Source: CAUPWF01 sp036656795
GTDB taxonomy: Bacteria > Bacillota > Clostridia > Lachnospirales > Lachnospiraceae
Direction of reading: 5' to 3'
Assembly (NCBI GenBank): GCA_036656795.1
Contig: JAVXHR010000001.1
Location: 62,001 to 126,000, forward strand
Length of the DNA: 64,000 nt
In this document: positions 42,929 through 51,927 of the stretch, piece by piece
Position numbering within the stretch: the first letter of the stretch is position 1
Layout: the number at the start of each line of letters is the position of its first letter
Notes under the pieces: model-generated
The model's database searches: none
The model's input: only the letters and a program-made list of their open reading frames with translations
What the model was told of the DNA's origin: nothing
Program-made: the position numbers and the translations under genes

Positions 42929-43358
42929 ATTATTAGAAATTATAAATCGATGTAAAGTATGTAGAATTGCAATGGAGGATTCAAAAGGACTTTACATTGT
43001 GCCATTGAATTTTGGATATATATATGAAGATGACCGGCTAGAGCTTGTGTTTCATAGTGCGAAAGAAGGAAGAAAGATAGATATACTTAAAGAGCACCCA
43101 AAGGTATGTTTTGAGATGGATTGTGAAGAACAGCTGGTGAGGGCTGAAAAACCTTGTGAATACAGTTATTTGTACCAAAGTATTATCGGAAATGGTCAGG
43201 TTGAATTTGTGCAAGATAGCAAAGAGAAAGAGAGGGCAATGACGGCGCTGATGAGACATCAATCCGGACAAACATATGTCTTTGATGAGAAGATGTTATC
43301 TATGGTAGTTGTTTTTAAAATTATTGTGTGTGAATTATCAGGGAAAATTCACCAATAG
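42891..43358 (+). CDS. Pyridoxamine 5'-phosphate oxidase family (NimA-like) flavoprotein
   Basis: A 155-residue FMN-binding split-barrel protein. After a basic N-terminus come the barrel strands CRIAMEDSKGLYIVPLNFGYIYED, LVFHSAKEGRKIDILKEHPKVCFEMD and YSYLYQSIIGNGQVEFV. The order matches the 5-nitroimidazole reductase or general PPOx family, not true PdxH. AGGAGGAGAAC lies inside the DUF1275 gene and confirms the start. Substrate unknown. Confidence 0.85.
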   Translation: MRRKDREVKEKSELLEIINRCKVCRIAMEDSKGLYIVPLNFGYIYEDDRLELVFHSAKEGRKIDILKEHPKVCFEMDCEEQLVRAEKPCEYSYLYQSIIGNGQVEFVQDSKEKERAMTALMRHQSGQTYVFDEKMLSMVVVFKIIVCELSGKIHQ

Positions 43359-43381
43359 AATACATATATGGAGGAGAAATT

Positions 43382-44059
43382 TTGATTGGAACAATTGTAA
43401 ATACCGGTGCGATTATTGTTGGAAGTATTATCGGAAGTGTTCTAAAAAAAGGAATTAAAGAAAAATATCAAGCAATATTATTTCAGGCTATGGGATTGGC
43501 GGCACTTGGTATTGGAATGAATTCGATTGTTCAGAATATGCCAAAGAGTACTATGCCGGTGCTTTTTATTATAAGTCTGGCAGTCGGAAGTTTAGTTGGA
43601 ACTGTCTTAGATATGGATAAGCGTTTTAACAAGTTAAGTTCTAAGTATGCATCGGCAAAACTTGGACAGGGCTTGTCTACGGCTATCTTGCTTTTTTGTA
43701 TGGGAACGTTATCTATCTTAGGCCCAATTGAAAGTGCAATGAATGGAAATCTTACATTTTTATTTACCAATGCAACACTGGATTTTGTGACTTCGATGGT
43801 ACTGTCGGCAACTTATGGGATTGGAATTATATGTGCCGCAGGGGTTTTGTTTATATGGCAGGGAAGCATTTATGTGTTGGCCCAAGTGTTGGCTTCGTTT
43901 TTAGTACCTGAATTAATGACAGAACTTTCAATTATAGGAGGATTTCTTATTATGGCATCGGGACTTTCGATTCTGGAGATTAAGGAATGTAAGACCTTAA
44001 ATATGCTACCTGCATTGATAGTGCCTATTCTGTATTTCCTTATAAAAGCATGCTTTTAA
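43382..44059 (+). CDS. DUF554 family membrane protein
   Basis: 225 residues with about six to seven helices. The opening IGTIVNTGAIIVGSIIGSVLKKGI and the helix-breaking GPIESAMNGN segment are typical of DUF554. It has been considered a possible transporter; role unknown. It starts at TTG 43382, six bases after GGAGG; there is no better ATG. Third gene of a small operon with DUF1275 and PPOx, followed by a bidirectional terminator. Confidence 0.88.
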   Translation: MIGTIVNTGAIIVGSIIGSVLKKGIKEKYQAILFQAMGLAALGIGMNSIVQNMPKSTMPVLFIISLAVGSLVGTVLDMDKRFNKLSSKYASAKLGQGLSTAILLFCMGTLSILGPIESAMNGNLTFLFTNATLDFVTSMVLSATYGIGIICAAGVLFIWQGSIYVLAQVLASFLVPELMTELSIIGGFLIMASGLSILEIKECKTLNMLPALIVPILYFLIKACF

Positions 44060-44072
44060 AATACTTAATTAA

Positions 44073-44117
44073 ATGTCCCACTACTTATGTTTCATTAAGA
44101 AAAAAGTAGTGGGACAT
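44073..44117. terminator. Bidirectional terminator between DUF554 and ABC-F genes
   Basis: ATGTCCCACTACTT (44073-44086) pairs with AAGTAGTGGGACAT (44104-44117). It lies between converging genes that end at 44059 (plus) and 44128 (minus). Confidence 0.75.
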
Positions 44118-44127
44118 CTTTGCAAAA

Positions 44128-45684
44128 TTATATGATTTTTGTTGTCCATTTAGTACAATCCCAGATTTCAGATACTACATCTTGGTAAAATTCTGGCTCA
44201 TGGCATATTAATAGAATACTGCCTTTATAGTCTTGTAATGCTCGTTTTAATTCATTTTTTGCATCTGTATCAAGATGATTGGTCGGCTCATCTAATAATA
44301 ATACGTTGGTTTCTCGGTTCAATAACTTGCACAGTCTAACTTTTGCTTGTTCTCCACCACTTAATACTCGTACTTGACTTTCGATGTGTTTGGTGGTGAG
44401 TCCACATTTAGCTAGTGCAGAGCGAACTTCATATTGAGTATACGATGGGAATTCGCCCCATATTTCTTCAATACAAGTAGTTTTGTTACCGGCAGTTATT
44501 TCTTGCTCAAAGTATCCAATTTGAAGATTTTCTCCTAATTCAACAGACCCTTTTAACGGACGAATAATTCCCAAGATGCTTTTTAGGAGTGTGGTTTTTC
44601 CAATTCCATTTGCACCAATCAGAGCGATTTTGTGTCCACGCTCCATAGAGATAGTCAGTTCCCTTGATAAAGGCTCCTCATACCCAATGACGAGATGTTC
44701 TGTTTCAAATATGTATCTTCCGGGGGTTCGCCCTTGTTTAAAATGGAATTCTGGTTTGGGACGTTGTGCAGTTAGCTCAATCATATCCATCTTGTCTAAC
44801 TTTTTCTGGCGAGACATGGCCATATTTCTTGTAGATACTCGCGCTTTGTTGCGGGCAACAAAATCTTTCAATTCACCGACTTCTTGCTGTTGGCGTTTAT
44901 AAGCAGATTCTAATTGTGATTTTTTTACGGCATAGATTTCTTGGAATTTATCATAATTCCCAACATACCGATTTAATGCTTGATTTTCCATGTGATAGAT
45001 AATATTTACCACTTCATTTAAAAATGGAATATCATGAGAAATCAATACAAAAGCATTTTCATATTCAATCAAATAGCGTTTTAACCAAGTGATGTGATCT
45101 TCATCCAAATAATTGGTGGGTTCATCTAATAATAAAATATCGGGTTTTTCTAATAAAAGTTTCCCCAATAAAACTTTTGTTCGTTGTCCACCACTTAGGT
45201 CTGTTACATCTTTTTCAAGTCCAATATCAAGGAGTCCAAGTGCTCTGGCTATTTCTTCAACTTTGGAGTCTATTATATAAAAATCATGGGCAGTCAACAT
45301 ATCCTGTATCGTACCCAGTTCTTCCATGAGGGTGGACATCTCTTCTTCAGTGGCAGAACCCAAAGAATCACAGATGGTGTTCATATGGTCTTCCATTTTA
45401 AAGAGGTGTGCAAATGCGGATTTTAGTACAGATTGGATGGATTGCCCTTTCTCTAAGAGGGTATGTTGATCCAGATAGCCAACACGTACCTGTTTGGCCC
45501 ATTCGATTTTTCCTTCATCAGGTTGCAATTTACCGGTTACAATGTTTAGAAAAGTAGATTTTCCTTCGCCATTAGCACCTGCCAGTCCGATATGTTCTCC
45601 TTTTAACAACCGAAAAGATACATCTTCAAAGATAGCACGGTCACCAAATCCATGGGTAAGGTGTTCTACATTTAATATACTCAT
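44128..45684 (-). CDS. ABC-F family ATP-binding protein
   Basis: 518 residues with two ABC domains and no membrane part, the ABC-F layout of ribosome-acting translation factors. Domain 1: Walker A GANGEGKST, signature LSGGQRTK, Walker B ILLLDEPTNYLD. A charged inter-domain linker (about residues 240-310, QQEVGELKDFVARNKA) would reach the ribosomal P or E site. Domain 2: GANGIGKTT, LSGGEQAK, VLLLDEPTNHLD. Both ATP sites look sound. It could be a housekeeping factor or an antibiotic-protection protein; sequence alone does not decide. Monocistronic, minus strand. Confidence 0.93.
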   Translation of the reverse strand: MSILNVEHLTHGFGDRAIFEDVSFRLLKGEHIGLAGANGEGKSTFLNIVTGKLQPDEGKIEWAKQVRVGYLDQHTLLEKGQSIQSVLKSAFAHLFKMEDHMNTICDSLGSATEEEMSTLMEELGTIQDMLTAHDFYIIDSKVEEIARALGLLDIGLEKDVTDLSGGQRTKVLLGKLLLEKPDILLLDEPTNYLDEDHITWLKRYLIEYENAFVLISHDIPFLNEVVNIIYHMENQALNRYVGNYDKFQEIYAVKKSQLESAYKRQQQEVGELKDFVARNKARVSTRNMAMSRQKKLDKMDMIELTAQRPKPEFHFKQGRTPGRYIFETEHLVIGYEEPLSRELTISMERGHKIALIGANGIGKTTLLKSILGIIRPLKGSVELGENLQIGYFEQEITAGNKTTCIEEIWGEFPSYTQYEVRSALAKCGLTTKHIESQVRVLSGGEQAKVRLCKLLNRETNVLLLDEPTNHLDTDAKNELKRALQDYKGSILLICHEPEFYQDVVSEIWDCTKWTTKII

Positions 45685-45711
45685 ATCATCACTCCATTCT
45701 TAATCTGTCAT

Positions 45712-45737
45712 AGAAGCGGACAAAAAAGTCCGCCTCT
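45712..45737 (-). terminator. Hairpin after the DUF6512 gene
   Basis: AGAAGCGGAC and GTCCGCCTCT (45712-45721, 45728-45737) form a 10-bp stem with one mismatch or wobble and a 6-base homopolymer loop. It lies 40 bases past the minus-strand stop. No U-run follows, so the function as terminator is uncertain. Confidence 0.45.
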
Positions 45738-45775
45738 ACTATATCATATAAATGAAATACTGTATAACCATTTTT

Positions 45776-46288
45776 CTATCTTTTAGGAACGTGAAATAGA
45801 AAGATATTAGGTGGCAACCATGTGAAGAGCCAAAATAAGAGTATTGTTATCATTAGAAAAGATAGAATGACAGTTGGTGGCATGTTCCATTTTGGCTGAT
45901 ATAAGATCAAGTAACAGGAGATAATATAGGCAATTAAGATACTGATTATAAATATTAATATGTCAATCCCCAATGAATGATGTCCAACAATTGCCTTATA
46001 ACCATAGAACAATCCAATAATTGAAAGCATGCCACAGACAACACCAAGATATTTTGCAAATAAAAAGTTACCATAATATTGTCCAATGGACATATATTCC
46101 AATATGGAATAAAAAAGTATGGGGAACAGTAGAAGTTTTAGATGCTCCCATGTGGATTCATTGACAGGTGCAATGAGACCAACGAGAGGATTATTCCCGG
46201 ACCACTGATATACAAAGTGCAACAATGTACCAAGACCAATGCAAATTAGAATACCAATTAGTTCCCACCATTTCAAATGTTTTGTCAA
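45776..46288 (-). CDS. DUF6512-like integral membrane protein
   Basis: 170 residues with about five hydrophobic helices. Visible pattern: KHLKWWELIGILICIGLGTLLHF, a GLIAPVNESTWEHLKLLLFP loop, and an I/L-rich tail. I recall this loop from small clostridial DUF6512 proteins, with low certainty. The longest frame begins at ATG 46339, inside the upstream gene; TTG 46288 has AAAGGAGG with an 8-base gap and begins LTKHLKWW, so I chose it. It follows the glutamine amidotransferase gene in the same direction. Confidence 0.7.
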   Translation of the reverse strand: MTKHLKWWELIGILICIGLGTLLHFVYQWSGNNPLVGLIAPVNESTWEHLKLLLFPILFYSILEYMSIGQYYGNFLFAKYLGVVCGMLSIIGLFYGYKAIVGHHSLGIDILIFIISILIAYIISCYLILYQPKWNMPPTVILSFLMITILLFWLFTWLPPNIFLFHVPKR

Positions 46289-46335
46289 TGCAAATTCCTC
46301 CTTTGACAGAGTATATACATAAAATAAAAATGTAT

Positions 46336-47034
46336 TCAACTACATAAGGTTTTGAACAATAGATGCATAGATTGTAATGGCAATGTCATACATTCAGGGT
46401 GCCATTGGACTCCGATGGTAGGAAACCGAGCAGGGAGTTCAATGGATTCTATAATTCCATCGGATGTATGTCCTGAGGCAATCAAAGAGGTACCTAATGT
46501 ATCAATAGCTTGATGATGATAACTATTGGTACAGATGTAAGCGCCAAATAAGGATTTTAATATGCTGTCAGAAGTAAAAGTTACTTGATGACTTTCCTCA
46601 CTTCGCAGTAGAGAATGTTGCATATGCTGTAATGAAAATGAATTGGTACGCAAGGAAATATCTTGGTAGAGCGTTCCACCACAAGCTACATTGAGGATTT
46701 GCATACCACGACAGATTCCAAGAACCGGTTTTGGAGTAGACAAGACGTCTTGCATAAATTGAATCTGAAATTGGTCGAAAGGAAAATCGGTGGTTACAGA
46801 TGGAAACGTTAATTCCTGGTTGTAAAGTCGTGGGTTCAAGTCATTTCCACCGCAGAATAAAAAACCATCACATAGAGAAAGGTAAGTGTGGTATAAGCTG
46901 ATATCAGGAAGATAGGGAATAAGAATAGGAATACCTCCGGAAGAAGTAATTGCTTGTATGTAGGAAGTACTGATGCTTTGTGTCTGTAAGGTACGTTCAC
47001 AGATTAGTATTCCGATGATTGGAAGTGATTGCAT
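46336..47034 (-). CDS. Gamma-glutamyl-GABA hydrolase family (class I glutamine amidotransferase-like)
   Basis: A 232-residue peptidase C26 protein, similar to PuuD. Catalytic Cys is in LGICRGMQILN (residues about 104-114); the partner His-Glu pair lies in IGVQWHPECM. FCGGNDLNPRLY is the oxyanion-side loop. Hydrolyses gamma-glutamyl amides; the substrate in this organism is unknown. No polyamine genes adjoin. It lies upstream of the DUF6512 gene, spacing about 47 bases to the chosen start. Confidence 0.88.
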   Translation of the reverse strand: MQSLPIIGILICERTLQTQSISTSYIQAITSSGGIPILIPYLPDISLYHTYLSLCDGFLFCGGNDLNPRLYNQELTFPSVTTDFPFDQFQIQFMQDVLSTPKPVLGICRGMQILNVACGGTLYQDISLRTNSFSLQHMQHSLLRSEESHQVTFTSDSILKSLFGAYICTNSYHHQAIDTLGTSLIASGHTSDGIIESIELPARFPTIGVQWHPECMTLPLQSMHLLFKTLCS

Positions 47035-47089
47035 AGGCTATTCCTTTGTTATAGAGGAAATTATCTAAATATATGTTTTTAATATAAAA

Positions 47090-47121
47090 ACAGAACAACT
47101 TCTATTGGGAAATTGTTCTGT
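47090..47121 (-). terminator. Terminator of argG
   Basis: On the minus strand, a 9-bp stem ACAGAACAA/TTGTTCTGT (47090-47098, 47113-47121) is followed by TTTTTATATT. Confidence 0.8.
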
Positions 47122-47146
47122 CTGATAGATTGTGATTTTTATGTAA

Positions 47147-48364
47147 TTATTGATTGCGCTGGGCATCTAACATTGCACGTACCTTTAATGGAAGACCAAA
47201 TAAATTGATAAAGCCTTCGGCATCGTGATGATCATATAATTCACCGGTTGTAAAGCTGGCAAGAGATTCACTGTACAAAGAGTAAGGAGAGGTTGTTCCA
47301 GCTTTGATAATGTTTCCTTTGTAAAGTTTGAATTTTACTTCACCGGTAACGCAGGTTTGAGTAGATTCAATAAAGGCTTGGATTGCTTCTCGAAGTGGAG
47401 TGAACCATTTTCCTTCATATACAACTTGCGCTAGTTTATTGCCCATCTCTTTTTTGACTTCATAAGTGGCACGGTCTAAGACAAGTTCCTCTAATTGCTG
47501 GTGTGCTTCCATTAGAATTGTTCCGCCGGGGGTTTCATACACACCACGGGATTTCATGCCTACCACACGATTTTCTACAATATCAACAATACCAATCCCA
47601 TGTTTGCCACCTAATGTGTTAAGTGCTGTAATGATTTCAGAGACTTTCATATGTTGTCCGTTTAAACTGTTTGGAACTCCTTTTTCAAAAGTCATTGTCA
47701 GATATTCGCCTTGGTCCGGTGCCTGTTCAGGAGACACACCGAGTACTAACAGGTGATTGTAATCCGGTTCTTGCGCAGGATCTTCTAATTCCAATCCCTC
47801 ATGACTGATATGCCATAAGTTGCGATCTCGACTGTAACTAGAGCTTGCATCAAATGGAAGATGAATCCCATGGGCTTCACAATAGGCAATTTCATCTTCT
47901 CTAGACTGCATGGTCCAGACATCAGTCATTCGCCAAGGGGCAATAATCTTAAGATCGGGAGCAAGTGCTTTGATTCCCAGTTCAAAACGAATCTGGTCAT
48001 TTCCCTTACCTGTAGCACCGTGACAGATGGCAGTAGCTCCTTCTTTTCTTGCAATTTCCACAAGCTTTTTAGCAATTCCTGGGCGAGCCATAGAAGTACC
48101 TAATAGATATTTATTCTCATAAACGGCACCTGCCTGTACGCAAGGTACAATATAATCATCACAGAATTCATCAATAATATCTTCAATATATAATTTCGTA
48201 GCACCAGACAACTTGGCCCGTTCTTCCAAACCATCTAATTCTTCACCTTGTCCACAGTCAATACAGCAGCAGATGACTTCATAATCAAAATGCTCCTTTA
48301 ACCATGGAATAATTGCAGTTGTGTCAAGACCACCGGAATATGCTAATACTACTTTTTCTTTCAT
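47147..48364 (-). CDS. argG: Argininosuccinate synthase
   Basis: Joins citrulline and aspartate with ATP, the penultimate arginine step. 405 residues, normal length. N-type ATP pyrophosphatase motif LAYSGGLDTTAIIPW at the start; YLLGTSMARPGIAKKLVEIA and GATGKGNDQIRFEL follow. The frame opens at 48403, but ATG 48364 has GGAGG ten bases upstream and begins MKEKVVLAYSGG as expected. No argH is next to it in this window; a single-gene promoter with ARG-box-like sequence precedes it. Confidence 0.96.
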   Translation of the reverse strand: MKEKVVLAYSGGLDTTAIIPWLKEHFDYEVICCCIDCGQGEELDGLEERAKLSGATKLYIEDIIDEFCDDYIVPCVQAGAVYENKYLLGTSMARPGIAKKLVEIARKEGATAICHGATGKGNDQIRFELGIKALAPDLKIIAPWRMTDVWTMQSREDEIAYCEAHGIHLPFDASSSYSRDRNLWHISHEGLELEDPAQEPDYNHLLVLGVSPEQAPDQGEYLTMTFEKGVPNSLNGQHMKVSEIITALNTLGGKHGIGIVDIVENRVVGMKSRGVYETPGGTILMEAHQQLEELVLDRATYEVKKEMGNKLAQVVYEGKWFTPLREAIQAFIESTQTCVTGEVKFKLYKGNIIKAGTTSPYSLYSESLASFTTGELYDHHDAEGFINLFGLPLKVRAMLDAQRNQ

Positions 48365-48408
48365 TACAAATACCTCCAAATTATGTTTTAAATTAAATAC
48401 CAAATGTT

Positions 48409-48437
48409 ACTATACAACATTATTAATAATTATGCAA
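48409..48437 (-). promoter_or_regulatory. argG promoter, possible ArgR site
   Basis: On the minus strand, TTGCAT (48432-48437) and TATAGT (48409-48414) with a 17-bp spacer. The TTGCATAATTATTAAT stretch over the -35 loosely resembles an ARG box; TTGAATAAATGTATAA on the plus strand near 48456 is a second weak match. Confidence 0.4.
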
Positions 48438-48566
48438 TATTAAATGGGAAAATACTTGAATAAATGTATAAAAACGTATAAAAACGTATAATGATACACA
48501 TGGAATAAGCCTGACATAAATTGGATATATTAAATAGAGCAAGAACTTGCAGGAGGTATATAGAAT

Positions 48567-48998
48567 ATGATGGGATTTATCGTTGCATTATTATCAGGAG
48601 CATTAATGAGCGTACAGGGGGTCTTTAATACACAGGTTACGAAGACAACAGGAATGTGGGTGTCTAACGCATGGGTGCAACTGTCTGCCTTTCTACTTTG
48701 TCTGGTTGTATGGGCTGTTACGGGAAGAGATAGTGTGGCTGCCATTGCAAAAGTAGAACCAAAGTATATGTTATTAGGTGGTATGATTGGGGCTGGAATT
48801 ACATGGACGGTAATAAAAAGCATGGAACAGCTAGGCCCTGCAAAAGCAGCCCTTTTAATTGTGATTTCACAGTTACTTGTTGCTTATATCATTGAATTGT
48901 TGGGATTATTTGGAGTAGATAAACAGCCATTGGAATGGCGTAAAATTATAGGAATGGGAATTGCATTTGTGGGCGTCTTAATTTTTCAATGGAGATGA
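48567..48998 (+). CDS. DMT-type small membrane protein (DUF606 family)
   Basis: 143 residues with about five helices and little else. The opening FIVALLSGALMSVQGVFNTQ, then LLGGMIGAGITWTVIKS and the closing RKIIGMGIAFVGVLIFQWR fit the half-size DUF606 members of the drug/metabolite transporter superfamily, which are thought to act as dimers. ATG 48567 lies ten bases after AGGAGG. It is divergent from argG with a 200-base shared region. Substrate unknown. Confidence 0.85.
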   Translation: MMGFIVALLSGALMSVQGVFNTQVTKTTGMWVSNAWVQLSAFLLCLVVWAVTGRDSVAAIAKVEPKYMLLGGMIGAGITWTVIKSMEQLGPAKAALLIVISQLLVAYIIELLGLFGVDKQPLEWRKIIGMGIAFVGVLIFQWR

Positions 48999-49053
48999 TA
49001 TATAAAATAGCAACAAACTCTTCATAGAAATGTAACAGAAATGTAAATATCAG

Positions 49054-49082
49054 TTGTAATTTTAGGAGGAATTCGTTACAAT
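49054..49082 (+). promoter_or_regulatory. Promoter of the comEA-comEC locus
   Basis: TTGTAA (49054-49059) and TACAAT (49077-49082), 17-bp spacer; 56 bases before comEA. The same hexamers and spacing occur before the EF-G paralogue. Confidence 0.55.
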
Positions 49083-49137
49083 AGAATTGTCTAAGCATAG
49101 AGGGGTATTATAGTTTAATAGACTATAAGGAGGATTT

Positions 49138-49779
49138 ATGCATAGTAAGAAAAAAGTCATATATGTTGTTGTATTCACGATGATTTTGTTATTAAGTTTG
49201 ACGGGGTGCGCAGATAAAAACGAGCATACATTAAAGAAAATGAATGTGGAAGAACTTAAAGAAGAAAAAGAAATAAAAAAAGAAATAAAAAAAGAAGAAA
49301 AAGATAAAAACACCACGACAATATTCGTCTACATATGTGGTGCAGTTGTAACCGAAGGTGTGTATGAGTTACCCAATGGCAGTCGTCTGTATGAAGGAAT
49401 CTTAAAAGCAGGTGGCATGAAAGCAGAGGCAGCAAAGACATATCTAAATCAGGCGGAGGTATTAGAAGATGGTCAACGTGTTTATGTGCCTGCCACTGAG
49501 GAAGTTGCAATATTAGAACAAGAATCTACAGATTTAGTACAGTCAGCAGAAGAGGAAAAACCAACAACATTAAAGGATAGAGAGCGTAAAGTGAATCTAA
49601 ATACAGCAACCAAAGAAGAGCTGATGACGCTAACAGGAATTGGGGAAACCAAGGCAGAGAGTATTATTCGCTATAGAGAAGAGAATGGAAGATTTACAGC
49701 CATTGAAGATTTGAAATCCATTGTGGGAATCAAAGATGGTGTGTTTCATAAAATTAAAGATATGATTATTGTTTCATGA
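49138..49779 (+). CDS. comEA: ComEA-like DNA-binding lipoprotein (SLBB plus helix-hairpin-helix)
   Basis: ComEA binds incoming DNA during natural transformation. 213 residues. A signal sequence with lipobox LTGC (Cys near residue 22) replaces the usual transmembrane anchor. A Lys/Glu-rich tether follows (about 35-60). The SLBB domain covers about 62-120 (VYICGAVVTEGVYELPNGSR) and the C-terminal helix-hairpin-helix pair covers about 150-213 (VNLNTATKEELMTLTGIGET). ATG 49138 follows AAGGAGG. comEC lies four genes downstream on the same strand. DNA binding is from the family; lipid anchoring is read from the sequence. Confidence 0.88.
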   Translation: MHSKKKVIYVVVFTMILLLSLTGCADKNEHTLKKMNVEELKEEKEIKKEIKKEEKDKNTTTIFVYICGAVVTEGVYELPNGSRLYEGILKAGGMKAEAAKTYLNQAEVLEDGQRVYVPATEEVAILEQESTDLVQSAEEEKPTTLKDRERKVNLNTATKEELMTLTGIGETKAESIIRYREENGRFTAIEDLKSIVGIKDGVFHKIKDMIIVS

Positions 49780-49790
49780 GGGAGAACCAA

Positions 49791-50480
49791 ATGGGGAAAA
49801 AAGTATTAGTAGTGGATGATGAAAAATTAATCGTAAAAGGAATTCGCTTTAGTCTAGAACAAGACGGAATGGAAGTGGATTGTGCTTATGATGGGGAAGA
49901 AGCGCTTCATTTGGCAAAACAATGTGAATATGATTTGGTTCTACTTGATGTGATGCTACCAAAGCACGATGGCTTTGAAGTGTGTCAGCTCATACGTGAT
50001 TTCTCTGATATGCCCATTGTAATGTTGACGGCAAAAGGGGAGGATATGGACAAGATTCTTGGCTTGGAATATGGTGCAGATGATTACATAACCAAACCAT
50101 TTAACATCTTGGAAGTAAAGGCACGTATTAAAGCAATTATGAGGCGTACCGGCAAAAAAGCAGAAGAAGCTGTCAGTACTAAAATCATACAAAAAGGCGA
50201 TTTGAAAGTTGATTGTGAAAGCAGACGTGTATTTTCTGGCACTACGGAATTGAATCTGACAGCAAAAGAATTTGACCTGCTAGAACTATTGGCACTTAAT
50301 CCACACAAAGTGTATAGTCGTGAGAGCTTATTAAATATTGTATGGGGATATGAATATCCAGGTGATGCAAGAACAGTAGATGTGCATATTCGAAGATTAA
50401 GAGAAAAGGTGGAAGTGAATCCAAGCGATCCGAAGTACGTATATACGAAGTGGGGAGTGGGTTATTATTTTAGGGGATAA
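49791..50480 (+). CDS. OmpR-family response regulator
   Basis: 229 residues. Receiver domain (1-120) with the acidic pair in VVDDEK, phospho-Asp in LVLLDVMLP, Thr in MLTAKGED and Lys in YITKPFN. C-terminal winged helix (about 135-229) with RTVDVHIRRLREKVE. ATG 49776 overlaps the comEA stop, but ATG 49791 follows AGGGAG with 6-base spacing and begins MGKKVLVVDDE. It pairs with the kinase frame that follows directly. Targets are unknown; location inside the competence-like locus is the only hint. Confidence 0.93.
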   Translation: MGKKVLVVDDEKLIVKGIRFSLEQDGMEVDCAYDGEEALHLAKQCEYDLVLLDVMLPKHDGFEVCQLIRDFSDMPIVMLTAKGEDMDKILGLEYGADDYITKPFNILEVKARIKAIMRRTGKKAEEAVSTKIIQKGDLKVDCESRRVFSGTTELNLTAKEFDLLELLALNPHKVYSRESLLNIVWGYEYPGDARTVDVHIRRLREKVEVNPSDPKYVYTKWGVGYYFRG

Positions 50481-50538
50481 ATATAAGATTAGAAATACAT
50501 TTTTACGAAGCCTTCGTTTTCGTATTATTCTGCTTTCT

Positions 50539-51903
50539 ATGATGGTAGGCATTATTCCATGTGTTATTATAAGGTTTGCAATTTTAGAAAGTTATGAAAT
50601 TCGTGCAGTATCTTTAAAGACAGCGGAGATTCAAAATCAATGCACGATTCTAGGAAATCAATTAAGTAGTGAAAACTATTTAACAAATCAAACATCTGCA
50701 GTAATCAAGGCAGAGCTCACACAATTTTCCAATATCTATTATGGACGTGTCATGATAGTGAATGATGATTTTCACATTGTGGAAGATACCTATGATCTTG
50801 ACAAAGGAAAGACAATGGTGTCGGAAGATGTCATGAAGTGTTATAAAGGAACCAATACCAATCACTATGATGCGAAAAATCGATATATTGAAGTGACGGC
50901 ACCTATATTCAAAAACACAGATGGTAAGATTATGGGGGTTATGCTTGTCAGTATTTCAACGGATACGGTAGTGGCAAGTTTAGAAGAATTAAAGATGAAA
51001 TCAAATGTGGTGCTGGCGACGTTAGGATTGTTGATTTTGCTTATCTCTATTTTTGTGTCTACGAAGATGGTTCGTCCATTTGGACGGATTACAAAGGCAA
51101 TTAGTGCGGTAAATGAGGGATATGATGAGAATAATCTGATGGAAAATTCTTATACAGAGACAAGACTGATTTCGGAAGAATTCAATAAGATGTTAGGACG
51201 TATGAAAGTGTTAGACGATTCCAGACAAGAATTTGTATCTAATGTATCTCATGAATTGAAAACCCCGTTAACATCAATGAAAGTATTGGCAGATTCTTTA
51301 GTGACTCAGGAAGATGTTCCACTGGAATTATACCAAGAATTTATGGGAGATATTGCCGAGGAAATTGATCGGGAAAATAAGATTATAAATGATTTGCTTT
51401 CCCTTGTAAGAATGGATAAAACGGCGTCTAATCTGAATATAAAAATGGAAAATATCAATGAATTAGTAGAACATATTTTGAAACGATTACGACCAATTGC
51501 AGCTACTCGTAACATTGAAGTTATATTTGAGAGTTTTCGACCGGTTACTGCGGAAGTAGATGAAGTGAAACTATCTTTGGCACTATCTAATCTGGTAGAA
51601 AATGCAATTAAATACAATAAGGAAGATGGTTGGGTGCATGTATCGTTAAATGCAGACCACAAATATTGTTATCTAAAAGTTGCAGATTCAGGGATGGGAA
51701 TCCCAAAGGAATCCCAAGAGCATATCTTTGAGCGATTCTATCGAGTGGATAAGTCGCATTCTAGAGATGTAGGTGGTACAGGATTAGGACTTTCTATAAC
51801 AAGAAATGCAATTGTTATGCATCGGGGTGCTATTAAAGTATATAGTGAAGAAGGAGAGGGTACTACATTTACCGTACGTATTCCACTAACCTATATTAAT
51901 TAG
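50539..51903 (+). CDS. Sensor histidine kinase; true start probably upstream and non-canonical
   Basis: Partner of the preceding regulator. As listed, 454 residues: partial TM1, an extracytoplasmic sensor (about 25-150), TM2 (about 155-175), HAMP, the H-box SNVSHELKTPLTSMK, N-box NLVENAIKYN and G-boxes DSGMGIP and GGTGLGLSI. The frame is open from 50419, and the untranslated upstream part reads KYKIRNTFLRSLRFRIILLS, a typical kinase N-terminus whose last half belongs to TM1. That stretch has no ATG, GTG or TTG. An ATT at 50488, ten bases after AGGGGA, is my best candidate. ATG 50539 has no ribosome site and would cut the first helix. Confidence 0.88.
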   Translation: MMVGIIPCVIIRFAILESYEIRAVSLKTAEIQNQCTILGNQLSSENYLTNQTSAVIKAELTQFSNIYYGRVMIVNDDFHIVEDTYDLDKGKTMVSEDVMKCYKGTNTNHYDAKNRYIEVTAPIFKNTDGKIMGVMLVSISTDTVVASLEELKMKSNVVLATLGLLILLISIFVSTKMVRPFGRITKAISAVNEGYDENNLMENSYTETRLISEEFNKMLGRMKVLDDSRQEFVSNVSHELKTPLTSMKVLADSLVTQEDVPLELYQEFMGDIAEEIDRENKIINDLLSLVRMDKTASNLNIKMENINELVEHILKRLRPIAATRNIEVIFESFRPVTAEVDEVKLSLALSNLVENAIKYNKEDGWVHVSLNADHKYCYLKVADSGMGIPKESQEHIFERFYRVDKSHSRDVGGTGLGLSITRNAIVMHRGAIKVYSEEGEGTTFTVRIPLTYIN

Positions 51904-51927
51904 AGAGTAACCGGAAATGAGGAACGT

